From Plantactinospora sp. BC1 (GTDB lineage Bacteria > Actinomycetota > Actinomycetes > Mycobacteriales > Micromonosporaceae), in the NCBI RefSeq assembly GCF_003030345.1, contig NZ_CP028158.1:3038001-3102000 (forward strand): a stretch of 64,000 nt of DNA. The letters run 5' to 3'. This document shows, piece after piece, positions 1 through 9,882 of this stretch; the stretch's first letter is position 1; each line of letters opens with the position of its first letter. The position numbers and the translations under genes are program-made. The notes under the pieces are model-generated. The model had not been told where the DNA came from. It worked only from the letters and a program-made list of their open reading frames with translations, and made no database searches.

Positions 1-3000
1 CGGTGGTCTGCTCGGAGCGGACGGCGTGCGGCTGGCTGCCGCCGGCCGCCGGGTAGCTGTACGTCGTGGTGGTGTCGCCACCGCCACCGGCCAGCCCGTG
101 CTGGACCTGACCGGTCCGGTCACCGACGTCGTTGTACGTCCAGCTCGTCCAGTACGGGTTGATCCCGCCGACGGTGGCGTTGCTGCCGCCGCCGGAGAGG
201 TCGACCGCGCAGGCGTCGGTCGCCGTCCACGCGGTGCTGAGCCGGCCGAGCAGGTCGTAGCGGAAGCACTGGGTCTCCTGCTGTGCCCCGGAGTTGCGGG
301 CGTCGGTGACCCGGGTGACCTTGCCGGCCGCGTTGTGCTTGTAGACGACGTCGTTCATCCGCGAGTTGCCGGTGCCGTTGCGGTCGACGTACGTGTTGAC
401 CAGGCGCTTGCTGTGCTCGTCGTAGACGTAGGTCGTCCAGGCGGTGTTGGTGGTGCCGAAGCCGAACTTGCTCTGCGACACCTGCCCGAACGCGTTGTAC
501 CTGGTGGAGTCGACGTAGTTGCCGAGCGAGCTGCCGACTCCCGAGGGCAGGTCGAGGGCGGTGTAGGTGTGGTTCACCGTCTCCGCCGGCAGGCCACCAC
601 CGGTCGGGAAGATCGACTTCTTCAGCAGCCCGTTGGTCGGGCTGTACTCCCGGCCGAAGCTGTAGGTGCCGGCCAGGGTGCCGTTGGCCGGGTCGGCCGG
701 GATGGTGACGTTGACCCCGACCTCCTCGCCCCAGACGTTGTAGCCGGTCGGCGCGGTGACGTACGCCTTTCCGTTGTCGTAGCTGGTCGAGCTGGCCACC
801 TCGCCGATGCCGTTGGTGATGGTGGTCGAGTCGTAGGTCCAGGTCGCTATGGGTGGGGCCGTCGCGCTGGTGCCGTCGTACTCGCCGGTCTGCCGGTCCA
901 GCGCGTCGTAGGTGGTGGTGACGGTCCGGCCGAGCGGGTTCTTCGCCGAGGTGACGTTGCCGTTCGCGTCGTAGCCCAGCTCACTGGTGCCGGAGTCCGG
1001 GTCCGTCTTCCGTACCGCCCGGCCCCGCAGGTCGAAGGTCGTGGTCCAGGAGTTGCCGTCGTCGTCGGTTACCCGGTCCTGGTTGCCCCGGCGGTCGTAC
1101 CGGTAGCTGATCCTCACCGGGTTGCCGCCGCTGACCACCGAGCCGCTGACGGTGGGAACCGCCCGGTAGCTCAACCGCTCGACGGTGCGACCACGGCCGT
1201 CCGCCACCTCGGTCGTCGGGGTGCCACCCTCGGGCGGGATGGTGGTGATCCGGTCGCCGCCGTAGATCGACCGGGTCTGCCACTTCGTCTGGCCCTTCGA
1301 CCTCGACACGATCAGCGTCTTGCGGCCCACCCCGTCGTAGCTGATCAGATCCTGGTTCGGGATCTGCTGGTCCTTGCCGACCATGTTCAGCATGGTGGTG
1401 TTCGGCGTGCTGGCGCTGTCGTGGTACTCGTTGTTCGCCATCCGCAGCCAGCCACGCGAGTCGTAGAACGAGTCGGTGACCAGCCGACCCCCGACCGGGG
1501 TCGAGGTCTGCTTCTGCCTCGGCCGGGCCATCGCGTCGAAGAACTCCACCTCGACCCGGTAGGACCCGTCGTCGTTCAGCGCCGAGGTGGTGACGGTCGA
1601 CGGAACCGAGTTCGAGACCGCGTACGCGTACTTCTCGTTCGCGCCCTCGCTGAGGCTGCGACCGGGCAGCCACACCCCGACCAGCCGGCCCAGCGCGTCG
1701 TACCGCTGGGTCGTCTTCCGCTCGTTCTCGTCGACCTCCTCGACCTCCAGGCCACGGGTCGGTTCGAGGGTGGTCCGGGTGACGTGCCCCATCGGCCTGG
1801 TGGCCTTCACCCCCGTGGTCAGGCCGTTGGTCATCGTGTACTCGGTGATGGTCTTGTTGCCGTTCGCGTCGAACGACTCCACCGACCGGCCGTAGTCGTC
1901 GTTCTTCGTCCGGGCGGCGACGACGTAGCCGCCCTCGGTGTAGTGCTGGACGACGTTGACGGTTCCGACGGTCGGCGCCGGCTGCGGCCAGGTGGTGGCG
2001 TAGGTCGGGGTGTCGAAGAACGCCCGGGTGCTGGAGATGACGTCCGCCGGACGGCTCACCGAGGCGGGCGCGGTCTGCCCGTTGATCCCGGACCCGCCGC
2101 AGGGCAGCGCGAACGTCTCGGTCTGGGCGACCTTGTCGACGATGTGCGCCGTCGTGTTCGTCGGCGCGTAGGTGGTCACCGCGCAGGTGGCCTGGCTCGG
2201 CTGGCTGATGTCCCCGTGGTCGTACGTCACGGTCGGCAGGCCGGTCGAGGTGTGGTAGGTGGTGTCGACCCGGGTGGTCCGCCAGGTGGTGGGGCTGGTC
2301 GAGGTGATCGCCGTGGTGGTCCTCGTCGACGCGGTACGCACCATCTGCGCGGTCAGGTCGCCGACCGACCGCTTCCGGGTCGCGGTCGCCGGGCTGACCC
2401 AGTGGTCGGTGACCGTGCTGTCGTGCACCGCGCCACCGTCACCGTCGTACCGGACGACCTGCCGGACCGAACCGGCCAGGTGCCTGTTGTCCGGCACCTC
2501 GACCGCCGCTCCCGGCACGGTCACCGCGGTGGAGAGCTTCACCTTCGCACTGCGGCGGCCGTTGTTCGGCAGCCGGTCGCCGTCCATGCCCCGGTAGTAG
2601 ATCTCCTCGGTCAGCGTCTTCTGGTCGACGCCGGCACCGGTCCGGGTCTGCACCCGGCCGAAGCCCCGCCACTGCCCGTAGCTGCGGTGCTTGTCCTTGA
2701 CCACCTCGCTGTCGTCGTACGCCCACGCGCCGCCGTCGAGGTAGTCGTACCTCGTGTACACGGGTGTGCCGCCGCCGGTGGTGTCCTGGTCGGTGACCTC
2801 GGCGACCACGTACTTGTGGAACCAGTCGCGGGTCGGGTTCTCCTCGCCCTCCTTGGTCCAGTAGACCGGGTAGCAGAGCTTGGTGTTGCTCTCCGGCGCC
2901 AGGGTGACCGGTGCGGCGCACTCGGTGCGGTAGCCGATCCCGACCACCTCGCCGGTCTCGGTGGTGATGGTCGAGATGCGGTTGTGGTTCATCGCCGGGG

Positions 3001-5017
3001 CGCCGTCGAGTCCGTCGGCCCGGTTCGGCAGCTTGGTCGGCTCGAAGGTGACCGGGGGCAGGGCGACCGCGCTCGCGCCGGTGCCGCCGGTGTGCTGGAT
3101 CGACGAGAGCCAGAGAGCCGGGGTGGTGCCGTCGCCCGGCGCCGGGAAGGTGTGGGTCAGCGTGTGGCTGTCCACTGTGGTGTAGCCGGTGCCGTTGTTG
3201 ACCTGGGTGACGATGCCGGTGAGGCGCAGCCGGGTCCAGAAGGTGACGGAGTGCATGTAGCAGTCACCGGTGGGCTTGCAGTTCAGGTCGTACGGGGTGT
3301 CCGGCCACTTGCTCTTGTTCTTGTCGATGTTGGCCGGGGCGCAGACCGTCGCCGACTCCACGCACCGCTCGGAGTAGCTGAAGTCGACCCGGGCCGGGGC
3401 ACGGCCGGTGTACGGGTTCGGGTCACGCAGCCCGTAGTCGATGTGGTCGAGGTATCCGCCCCGGATGTACTTGACCGGCGTGAAGCCCTTGTTCGGCCCG
3501 TAGTAGCCGGTCTCGGTGCCGTAGTAGTACGCGATCGCGTTCCTGTCCGGGTCGACGACGTAGTCGAGGTTCCACTTCCAGGCCATCTCGCAGTGCGAGT
3601 TGGCGAAGCCGGTCGACTTGTAGCACGGGTCGCCGGAGCGCGGGTGGTAGACCCGCTGCGTCCAGGTCGAGTTCGTGACGGGGTTGTTGCCGCTGTGCCC
3701 GGGGAGCTTGTTCTTCCCGAAGAAGTACTGGGTACCGTCCTGGGTGGTGATCTTCCAGTGCTCGCCGCCGTGGCTGCCGTTGTCGGCACCGGGCAGCAGC
3801 TCGACCCGGGCGCCGTTGTCGCTGGAGAGCCGCCACTTGGTCGGCACCGTCGCGTCGTAGACCAGGTCGCCGGAGCCGGCGCCGAAGGAGACGCTGACGA
3901 TCGGGCCGGCCCAGCACGAGTCGTTGGTCTTCGGCGCCGCCGAGTCCTCGGAACATGTCCGGTAGGTCCGTTCCACCGCCCCCGGTGAATAGTCCCACCC
4001 GTCGCCGATCGCCGAGGACTGGTTGTTGGTGGAGACCTGCTGCCCGTCGACCGACTGGGACGAGTAGCCCAGCTCCACCGACGGCGCCAGGTCACCCGGC
4101 ACCGGCGGCAGGTCGACCGGATAGCTGTAGCCGAAGTCGCCCGAGCTGCCGCCGGCCGTCCACGAGCCGGACGGCTTGAGCGGGGTAGCGCCGTAGTCGC
4201 CGGTGTCCCCGGCCGCTCCGGCCGCCACCGCGAAGACGGCGGTCGAGGCGGTCGGCGAGGTCCGGTCGGCACGCTGACCGGCCGGCAGCGCCAGCACCGC
4301 GCTGAGCTGGCCGTCCTCCCAGTGGGTGGACAGCGGGGTGCGCACCCGGCAGGCCGGCTCGGCCGGGGTGCTCGCCGCACACGCCGGCAACGAGACCAGG
4401 CGCAGCCGGCGGGCCCAGTCACCGCCGTACGCCCCGGCGATGCTCGACGGATCGACCCAGACCCGCACCTGGCCGGGCTTGCCGGCGCTCCCGCTGGGAG
4501 TGGCCTGGAGCAGCAGGCCGTCGATGCCGGCGCGCTGGGCGGTCGCCCGGTCCGCCAGGGTCAGCCGCAGCGCCGACGGGCCGTCCGGGGTCGCCCTCGC
4601 CACGCGTACCGGCAAGGTGCCGGCGGCCACCGCGGCGTCCGGGCCGGCGGATCGGCCGGCGGTCCCGGGGGCGTCATCCAGCTCGACCGTCGCGGTGCCA
4701 CCTGCCGGCCAACCGACCTGTGGCGGCACCCAGCGCTCGCCGAAGTTCGGCGTCCGCTTCGGCGCCGGTGGCATCGGGGTGCCCCGGACGCTGGACCAAC
4801 GCTGTTCGGCCGGCGGGGCGGCCGCGGCGGGGCCCGGGGGCAGTACCGCCAGGCCCAGCGTGGTCAGCAGCACCAGGCCGACGCCGGAGCCGACGTACCG
4901 CCGCTGCGATCCGTGCGGACGTCTGGCGGCCGGAAACCCGCTGCGTCCGGCTCTGCTGTGTCGATAGTGGACGGTTGACAAGAATCGATCGACTGGGCGC
5001 TGGACTGCTTTCGTCAT
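1..5017 (-). CDS. RHS/YD-repeat secreted protein, 3' end off the window
   Basis: The reading frame is open from ATG at 5017 to the window edge (about 1672 residues), so the C-terminus is missing. The N-terminus has a long signal sequence: a basic region, then a hydrophobic stretch at about residues 46-70 ending in an Ala-rich site. At about 300-370 there is an SpvB/RHS entry module with FGYSYPVDLPP, GYSSQSVDGQ and IGDGWDYSPGAVERTYR. The second half is made of many YD-type repeats (for example TTTYDALDRQTGEYDG near 880-930). Families with this layout are secreted or wall-associated polymorphic-toxin carriers or large surface proteins, with the variable or toxic module after the RHS core, which is not visible here. 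It is divergent from the secreted gene at 5211. The start has only a weak upstream G-run, so a nearby alternative start is possible. Confidence 0.9.
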   Translation of the reverse strand, partial: MTKAVQRPVDRFLSTVHYRHSRAGRSGFPAARRPHGSQRRYVGSGVGLVLLTTLGLAVLPPGPAAAAPPAEQRWSSVRGTPMPPAPKRTPNFGERWVPPQVGWPAGGTATVELDDAPGTAGRSAGPDAAVAAGTLPVRVARATPDGPSALRLTLADRATAQRAGIDGLLLQATPSGSAGKPGQVRVWVDPSSIAGAYGGDWARRLRLVSLPACAASTPAEPACRVRTPLSTHWEDGQLSAVLALPAGQRADRTSPTASTAVFAVAAGAAGDTGDYGATPLKPSGSWTAGGSSGDFGYSYPVDLPPVPGDLAPSVELGYSSQSVDGQQVSTNNQSSAIGDGWDYSPGAVERTYRTCSEDSAAPKTNDSCWAGPIVSVSFGAGSGDLVYDATVPTKWRLSSDNGARVELLPGADNGSHGGEHWKITTQDGTQYFFGKNKLPGHSGNNPVTNSTWTQRVYHPRSGDPCYKSTGFANSHCEMAWKWNLDYVVDPDRNAIAYYYGTETGYYGPNKGFTPVKYIRGGYLDHIDYGLRDPNPYTGRAPARVDFSYSERCVESATVCAPANIDKNKSKWPDTPYDLNCKPTGDCYMHSVTFWTRLRLTGIVTQVNNGTGYTTVDSHTLTHTFPAPGDGTTPALWLSSIQHTGGTGASAVALPPVTFEPTKLPNRADGLDGAPAMNHNRISTITTETGEVVGIGYRTECAAPVTLAPESNTKLCYPVYWTKEGEENPTRDWFHKYVVAEVTDQDTTGGGTPVYTRYDYLDGGAWAYDDSEVVKDKHRSYGQWRGFGRVQTRTGAGVDQKTLTEEIYYRGMDGDRLPNNGRRSAKVKLSTAVTVPGAAVEVPDNRHLAGSVRQVVRYDGDGGAVHDSTVTDHWVSPATATRKRSVGDLTAQMVRTASTRTTTAITSTSPTTWRTTRVDTTYHTSTGLPTVTYDHGDISQPSQATCAVTTYAPTNTTAHIVDKVAQTETFALPCGGSGINGQTAPASVSRPADVISSTRAFFDTPTYATTWPQPAPTVGTVNVVQHYTEGGYVVAARTKNDDYGRSVESFDANGNKTITEYTMTNGLTTGVKATRPMGHVTRTTLEPTRGLEVEEVDENERKTTQRYDALGRLVGVWLPGRSLSEGANEKYAYAVSNSVPSTVTTSALNDDGSYRVEVEFFDAMARPRQKQTSTPVGGRLVTDSFYDSRGWLRMANNEYHDSASTPNTTMLNMVGKDQQIPNQDLISYDGVGRKTLIVSRSKGQTKWQTRSIYGGDRITTIPPEGGTPTTEVADGRGRTVERLSYRAVPTVSGSVVSGGNPVRISYRYDRRGNQDRVTDDDGNSWTTTFDLRGRAVRKTDPDSGTSELGYDANGNVTSAKNPLGRTVTTTYDALDRQTGEYDGTSATAPPIATWTYDSTTITNGIGEVASSTSYDNGKAYVTAPTGYNVWGEEVGVNVTIPADPANGTLAGTYSFGREYSPTNGLLKKSIFPTGGGLPAETVNHTYTALDLPSGVGSSLGNYVDSTRYNAFGQVSQSKFGFGTTNTAWTTYVYDEHSKRLVNTYVDRNGTGNSRMNDVVYKHNAAGKVTRVTDARNSGAQQETQCFRYDLLGRLSTAWTATDACAVDLSGGGSNATVGGINPYWTSWTYNDVGDRTGQVQHGLAGGGGDTTTTYSYPAAGGSQPHAVRSEQTT

Positions 5018-5210
5018 CCTGACGACCCCCGTGGTCTGCGATGCGGTGGCCGGACTCTACCGCTCACAAATCCAAATACGTAACTCTCGACTTTTCCGCG
5101 ACGGAGTCATATTGTGCGGCCCGCAGGGTCCACATCGTCCTGTCACATTTGTTGCCCTATTCGGACAGACGGCCGTAATCGATTTATGTCGGCACGCAAC
5201 GGGGGATCGA
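5018..5210. promoter_or_regulatory. Divergent intergenic region between two large secreted-protein genes
   Basis: This 193-bp spacer is much more AT-rich than its surroundings, especially 5060-5120 and 5150-5190, as expected for back-to-back promoters. A GGGGGA ribosome-binding site at 5201-5206 supports the ATG at 5211. I cannot assign -35/-10 boxes with confidence. Confidence 0.5.
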
Positions 5211-8200
5211 ATGGCTCACCATGCCTTCAAACGACGACTTCTTCGACCAGGAACCGTAGCGGCGCTGGCTCTGCTGCTGGCCGCCTCCGGGACGGTGGCG
5301 CTCGTACCGGCCGCCGCGCGGGCGGAGCCCGCACCGGCCCGCCCGGCGAACCGGATCGACCGGCTCGGCGACTCGGACCGCGCCGCCGCCGAGGCGAGAC
5401 TGACCGGCCGGTCGGTCGAGGTCAGCTCGGCGACCACGGCCAGCTCCCGGACCGTCGCCAACCCGGACGGCACGTTCACCATGGACGTGAGCCCGCGACC
5501 CACCCGGGTCAAGCGGGACGGTGGCTGGGTGGCGCTCGACCCGACCCTGCGCCGCAACCCGGACGGCAGCTACAGCCCGGCCGCCGCCCCGTACGACCTG
5601 GTGCTCTCCGGCGGCGGCACCGACCCGTTCGCGCTGGTCAGCAATGGTGACAGCAAGCTGGGCCTACGGTTCCCGTCCCGGCTGCCGGCGCCGACGGTCT
5701 CCGGCGCGACCGCGACCTACCCGGCCGTGCTGCCCGGGGTCGACCTGGTGGTCACCGCCAACGAGCAGGGCGGCTTCGCGCACGCGCTGGTGATCAAGAA
5801 CGCGGCGGCCGCCGCCGACCCGGCGGTACGGAACCTCACCCTCCCGCTCGTCACCCGCAACGCCACGGTCCGCACCATGCCGGACGGCGGCCTGGCCGCC
5901 GAGGACCAGTACGGCCGGACCGTGTTCAGCGCCCCGACCCCGGAGATCTGGGACTCCAGCCTCCCGACCGGCGAACAGGCGGCCGCGACCGGCAGCCCGC
6001 AGCGCTCCACCCCCACCGAGGCCAGCCCGGCGGCGAAACGCGCCACGGTCACCACCCGGGTCACCGGTGACGCGCTCACGCTCTCGCCGGACCCGGCCCT
6101 GCTCGGCGATCCGGACGTGCGCTACCCGCTCTATCTCGATCCGGCGTGGAACGCGAACTCGACCGCACCGGCCCGCAACGCCTGGACGTACGTCGACAGT
6201 GCCCGCAAGGACAACTCGTACTGGAACAACTCGGGGCGGGCCCGGTCCGGTTACAACGGCTGGGAGTCGCCGTACTACGTCGGCCGGTCGTACTTCCAGT
6301 TCCCGATGTCGAGCGCGCTCTGGGGCGCCAACATCATCAGCGCGACGCTACAGACCAAGTCGGTCTGGTCGGCCAACAACAGCAACGACTTCACCTTCAA
6401 GATCTTCCGGGTGGGTGTGATCAACAGCTCGACCACCTGGAACAAGCAACCCACCCGGTACGAGCAGATCGACTCCCAGAAGCTCGCCGGCAACTGGCGC
6501 AGCGACGGCAGCGAGAACCCGAAGCAGCACGACTTCAACGTGCTCGCGCTGATCCGCAGCGCCGCCGCCGGCAAGTGGCCCACCGCCACCCTCGGCCTGA
6601 TCAACAACCACGAGGGCGACAAGTACGCCTGGCGCAAGTTCCAGAACAACCCGACCATCGCCATCACGTTCAACTCGATCCCGCGCACCCCGGACCGGTA
6701 CGCCACCAGCCCCTCGGTGCCGTGCAACAGCAACCCGGTCGGGCAGATCGGCAACACCTCGGTGACCTTCTCGGCCAACCTCTCCGACCCGGACGGCACC
6801 CAGACGCAGCTCGAGGGCCAGTTCAGCGTCGTCAACGAGACCACCGGCGCCACGGTCGCGTCACCCAAGGTCACGGTCAGCAACAACAAGGTCGCCTCGG
6901 TCACCCTGCCCGCCAGCCAGTTCAGCAACGGGCAGCGGTACGCCTGGAACGTCCGGGCGTACGACGGCAAGGACACCAGCCCGGCGACGCCGACCTGCCG
7001 GTTCGTCTTCAACAGCGCGCAGCCGGCGCCGCCGACGGTGACCTCCACGACGTACCCGGACGGGACCACCGGAGCACCGGTCGGCACCCCCGGCACCTTC
7101 ACCCTGACCCCGCCCGCCGGCAGCGACGCGCCGATCAGCTACGTCTACAGCCTGAACACCCCACCGCCGGCGACCGTGCCACAGTCCTACGGCCCGTTCC
7201 GGGGCGGCACCCTGCTGCCGGCCCAACCGGCGAACGCACCCACCAGCGTCACCATCACCCCCCGCCGGTTCGGCCCGAACATCCTGTACGTCTACGCCAT
7301 CAACGGCGCGGGCAACCCCGGCCCGGTCAGCAGCTACCGGTTCAGCACCGACGCACCGAGCACGCCCGCCCCGCCGGGTGACTTCACCGGGGACGGCCGC
7401 CCCGACCACATCGCGATCGGCACCGTCTACCGCCCCGGCGCCTGGCTGTACGCCGCCACGGACGGCACCGGAAAGCTGGCCGCCGCGGTCCAGGTCGGCC
7501 TGGACGGCCCCGGCGGCGCCGGCAGCACCGGCGCGCTCACCGACTGGACCGGCGCCAAGGCCAGCCCGCTGGACCTCAACGGCGACGGCGCACAGGACCT
7601 GCTGGTACGGCTGCCGCGCAGTGACGCCGACGGCAACGTGCACGTGTTGCCCGGCAACGGAGACGGCAGCTCCTTCGACCCGGTCGACCGGATCCGGATC
7701 CAGCTCCCCCGGATCGACGGCGAGGCCGGCAACCAGACCGTCGACCAGATCGTCGCCTCGCCCTGGCCCAGCATCACCGGCTCGCCGCTGCCGGACCTGT
7801 ACGTGATCGTCGGGGACGTCCTCTACCTCTACCCACCGGGCTTCCCGCCCGGGGCGTACGACGCGCCGATCCTGCTCAGCACCGGCTGGACCGGCCGGAC
7901 CATCACCGCCGCCGCCGCCGGGGCCGACCCGGCGCTCTTCGCCCGGACCAACGGCACCGGCCGGCTGGAGCTGCTCACCGGGAACACCGCCACCGGCACC
8001 CCGGCCGGGGTCACCGGCGGCCCGGTCACCGTCTACGCCACCAGCGGCTTCGACTCGGCGTCCACCCCGGCGATCGACGGCACCGACGTCAACCGTGACG
8101 GCCGGCCGGACCTCTGGACCAACCGGGGCAACAGCTCCATCGACGGCCGGCTGAACACCGGCAGCAACACCCTGGCCGCGGCGGTGGCCAACCCGACCGG

Positions 8201-8984
8201 CGGCAAGGGCCTGCTCCGCTCGGCGGTCGCCGGCAGCTTCTGCCTGGACAACAAGAACGGCGGCACGGCCGACCGCAACATCATCTGGGCGTACGCGTGC
8301 AACGCCGGACCCCCGGCGCAGATCTGGCAGGTCGTCGACGACGGCAGCATCCGGATCGCCGGCAAGTGCCTGGACGTGACCGGCAACGGCACCGCGAACA
8401 AGACCCTGGTGCAGCTCTACACCTGTGCCGGCACCAGCGGACAGCGCTGGCAGCCCGGCGCGAACGGGTCGCTGGTGAACCCCTCCTCCGGCCGCTGCCT
8501 GGACGCGCCGACGCCGGTCGGCAACGGCGCGCAGATGTACATCCACGACTGCCACGGCGGACAGAACCAGGACTGGCGGCTCGACGAGAGTGGGGTCGGC
8601 CTGATCCGGTCGGCGTTCGCCGGCAAGTGCCTGGACAACGACCGGGGCGTCCTGGCGAACACCAACAAGGTGCAGATCTACGACTGCAACAGCGGCTCGT
8701 CGCAGATCTGGGCGATCCTCGGCGACGGCCGGGTCCGGATCGGCGGGACGTACTGCCTCGACGTCGCCAGCTATGCCACCGCCAACAACTCGCCCGTGCA
8801 CCTCTACGCCTGCCAGGCGGGGGCGGCCACCAACCAGGAATGGCGGATCGGACCCAACTTCAGCCTGGTCAACCCGGTCTCGGGGCGGTGCCTCGACGTA
8901 CCGGGATCCAACACCACCAACGGGACGGCGTTGCAGATCCACGACTGCAACGGCTCCAACGCCCAGCGCTGGATGCCGTCCTGA
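5211..8984 (+). CDS. Secreted DNRLRE / FG-GAP / double ricin-lectin protein
   Basis: Predicted exported protein of 1257 residues. An upstream in-frame start at 5031 exists, but ATG 5211 is chosen because it begins a classic signal peptide (basic RR, hydrophobic core, cleavage near residue 38 at AARA) and has GGGGGA 5 nt upstream. In order: a beta-rich N-terminal region; a DNRLRE-type module at about 310-485 (WTYVDSA, SYFQFPM, TTWNKQP); Fn3/Ig-like segments to about 720; FG-GAP/VCBS-type repeats at about 722-975 with calcium-loop signatures DFTGDGRPD, DLNGDGAQD and DVNRDGRPD; and two ricin B beta-trefoils at about 998-1130 and 1130-1257 with repeated GKCLD and QxW motifs. It probably binds carbohydrate outside the cell. 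No catalytic domain is recognised. It may share regulation with the divergent RHS gene. Confidence 0.88.
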   Translation: MAHHAFKRRLLRPGTVAALALLLAASGTVALVPAAARAEPAPARPANRIDRLGDSDRAAAEARLTGRSVEVSSATTASSRTVANPDGTFTMDVSPRPTRVKRDGGWVALDPTLRRNPDGSYSPAAAPYDLVLSGGGTDPFALVSNGDSKLGLRFPSRLPAPTVSGATATYPAVLPGVDLVVTANEQGGFAHALVIKNAAAAADPAVRNLTLPLVTRNATVRTMPDGGLAAEDQYGRTVFSAPTPEIWDSSLPTGEQAAATGSPQRSTPTEASPAAKRATVTTRVTGDALTLSPDPALLGDPDVRYPLYLDPAWNANSTAPARNAWTYVDSARKDNSYWNNSGRARSGYNGWESPYYVGRSYFQFPMSSALWGANIISATLQTKSVWSANNSNDFTFKIFRVGVINSSTTWNKQPTRYEQIDSQKLAGNWRSDGSENPKQHDFNVLALIRSAAAGKWPTATLGLINNHEGDKYAWRKFQNNPTIAITFNSIPRTPDRYATSPSVPCNSNPVGQIGNTSVTFSANLSDPDGTQTQLEGQFSVVNETTGATVASPKVTVSNNKVASVTLPASQFSNGQRYAWNVRAYDGKDTSPATPTCRFVFNSAQPAPPTVTSTTYPDGTTGAPVGTPGTFTLTPPAGSDAPISYVYSLNTPPPATVPQSYGPFRGGTLLPAQPANAPTSVTITPRRFGPNILYVYAINGAGNPGPVSSYRFSTDAPSTPAPPGDFTGDGRPDHIAIGTVYRPGAWLYAATDGTGKLAAAVQVGLDGPGGAGSTGALTDWTGAKASPLDLNGDGAQDLLVRLPRSDADGNVHVLPGNGDGSSFDPVDRIRIQLPRIDGEAGNQTVDQIVASPWPSITGSPLPDLYVIVGDVLYLYPPGFPPGAYDAPILLSTGWTGRTITAAAAGADPALFARTNGTGRLELLTGNTATGTPAGVTGGPVTVYATSGFDSASTPAIDGTDVNRDGRPDLWTNRGNSSIDGRLNTGSNTLAAAVANPTGGKGLLRSAVAGSFCLDNKNGGTADRNIIWAYACNAGPPAQIWQVVDDGSIRIAGKCLDVTGNGTANKTLVQLYTCAGTSGQRWQPGANGSLVNPSSGRCLDAPTPVGNGAQMYIHDCHGGQNQDWRLDESGVGLIRSAFAGKCLDNDRGVLANTNKVQIYDCNSGSSQIWAILGDGRVRIGGTYCLDVASYATANNSPVHLYACQAGAATNQEWRIGPNFSLVNPVSGRCLDVPGSNTTNGTALQIHDCNGSNAQRWMPS

Positions 8985-9075
8985 CGCTGAGGCCAGGCCG
9001 ACACCGGTCGGGCAGGTCCGGGGCGTACCCGGGCCGGCCCGGCCGGTCGGCAGCGTGCCGGTCGGCTCGCGCCGG

Positions 9076-9819
9076 CTAGTACCGCTCCGCGTAGCGGGTC
9101 GGCGGCTCGCCGAACATCTTCCGGAAGTCGCGGGCGAAGTGCGGCTGGTCGGCGTACCCGAGTTCGGCGGCGAGCGCGGCCCAGTCGACCGGCTCACCCC
9201 GGCCGAGCCGCTCGGTCACCTCGCGCAGCCGGTAGCGCCGGATCACCCACTTCGGCCCGACGCCGACGTACTCGGCGAAGAGCCGCTGCAACCCGCGCAC
9301 GCTCATCCCGAGGTCGTCGGCGAGTACGTCCACCCGGTCGATCCCCGGATCGGCGGTGATCCGCGCGACGATCTCCGCCACCTCCTCCGCCCGGGGGTCG
9401 GGCTCGGGCGGCCGGCGGCGCAGGTACTCCTCCACCGTCGACACGTCGAGCGGATCGGGCAGGTCACCCGGAAAGACCTCTCCGGCCTCGATCGACCGGT
9501 CCGTGATCGTCGAGACCGGCGCGCCCAGGAAGGGCCGGAAGCAGCCCGGCCGGAACGCCACCCCGAAGACCCGGTCGACGCCGGCCAGCACCCTGACCTG
9601 GTGTGCGCTGCTGACCCCGGTCACGATCCCCCGGCCGTCGCGGAACGTCAGGTGCACGTTCGGGTACGGCACGATCAACTGCCGGTACGGCTCGGCGTAG
9701 TCCCAGGAGACGATCCAGTAGCGCTCGACGTACCGGGCGAGGTCGGCCGAGGGGGTCGCGAAGGCGTGCCGCTGGTGTCTCGCCCACGCCCCGCCGAGTT
9801 CGCGTACGTCCCTCGCCAC
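9076..9819 (-). CDS. AraC-family transcriptional regulator
   Basis: 247 residues. The C-terminal ~100 residues form the AraC double helix-turn-helix (DDLGMSVRGLQRLFAEYVG, then AALAAELGYADQPHFARDFR and the end motif FGEPPTRYAERY). The N-terminal half resembles the DUF6597-type sensing domain seen in many actinobacterial AraC proteins. GTG 9819 is chosen because TAGCCT (9832-9827) lies exactly 7 nt before it and no Shine-Dalgarno is present, so the mRNA is likely leaderless. It is divergent from the TIGR03086-type gene at 9883, only 63 bp away, which is its most obvious regulatory target (inference). The ligand is unknown. Confidence 0.85.
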   Translation of the reverse strand: MARDVRELGGAWARHQRHAFATPSADLARYVERYWIVSWDYAEPYRQLIVPYPNVHLTFRDGRGIVTGVSSAHQVRVLAGVDRVFGVAFRPGCFRPFLGAPVSTITDRSIEAGEVFPGDLPDPLDVSTVEEYLRRRPPEPDPRAEEVAEIVARITADPGIDRVDVLADDLGMSVRGLQRLFAEYVGVGPKWVIRRYRLREVTERLGRGEPVDWAALAAELGYADQPHFARDFRKMFGEPPTRYAERY

Positions 9820-9882
9820 GTCCGCCAGGCTATGTCGCGTTCGTTCAAGACGACCGCCGGACCTCGTGGTTTGCTTGCCGGC
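9820..9882. promoter_or_regulatory. Short divergent promoter region, both starts apparently leaderless
   Basis: On the minus strand TAGCCT (9832-9827) is followed after 7 nt by GTG. On the plus strand TTTGCT (9870-9875) is followed after 7 nt by ATG 9883. The plus-strand box is a weaker match to TANNNT. Any operator for the AraC protein must lie in this 63-bp gap or inside the gene ends. Confidence 0.45.

Noticed and set aside
26-3988. Very long plus-strand frame (1320 residues)
   Set aside because: Antisense shadow of the RHS/YD-repeat gene; Arg/Val/Gly-rich low-complexity translation without motifs, while the minus frame shows clear YD repeats.
6861-9197. 778-residue minus-strand frame
   Set aside because: Antisense of the lectin/FG-GAP gene; no domains and no ribosome site.
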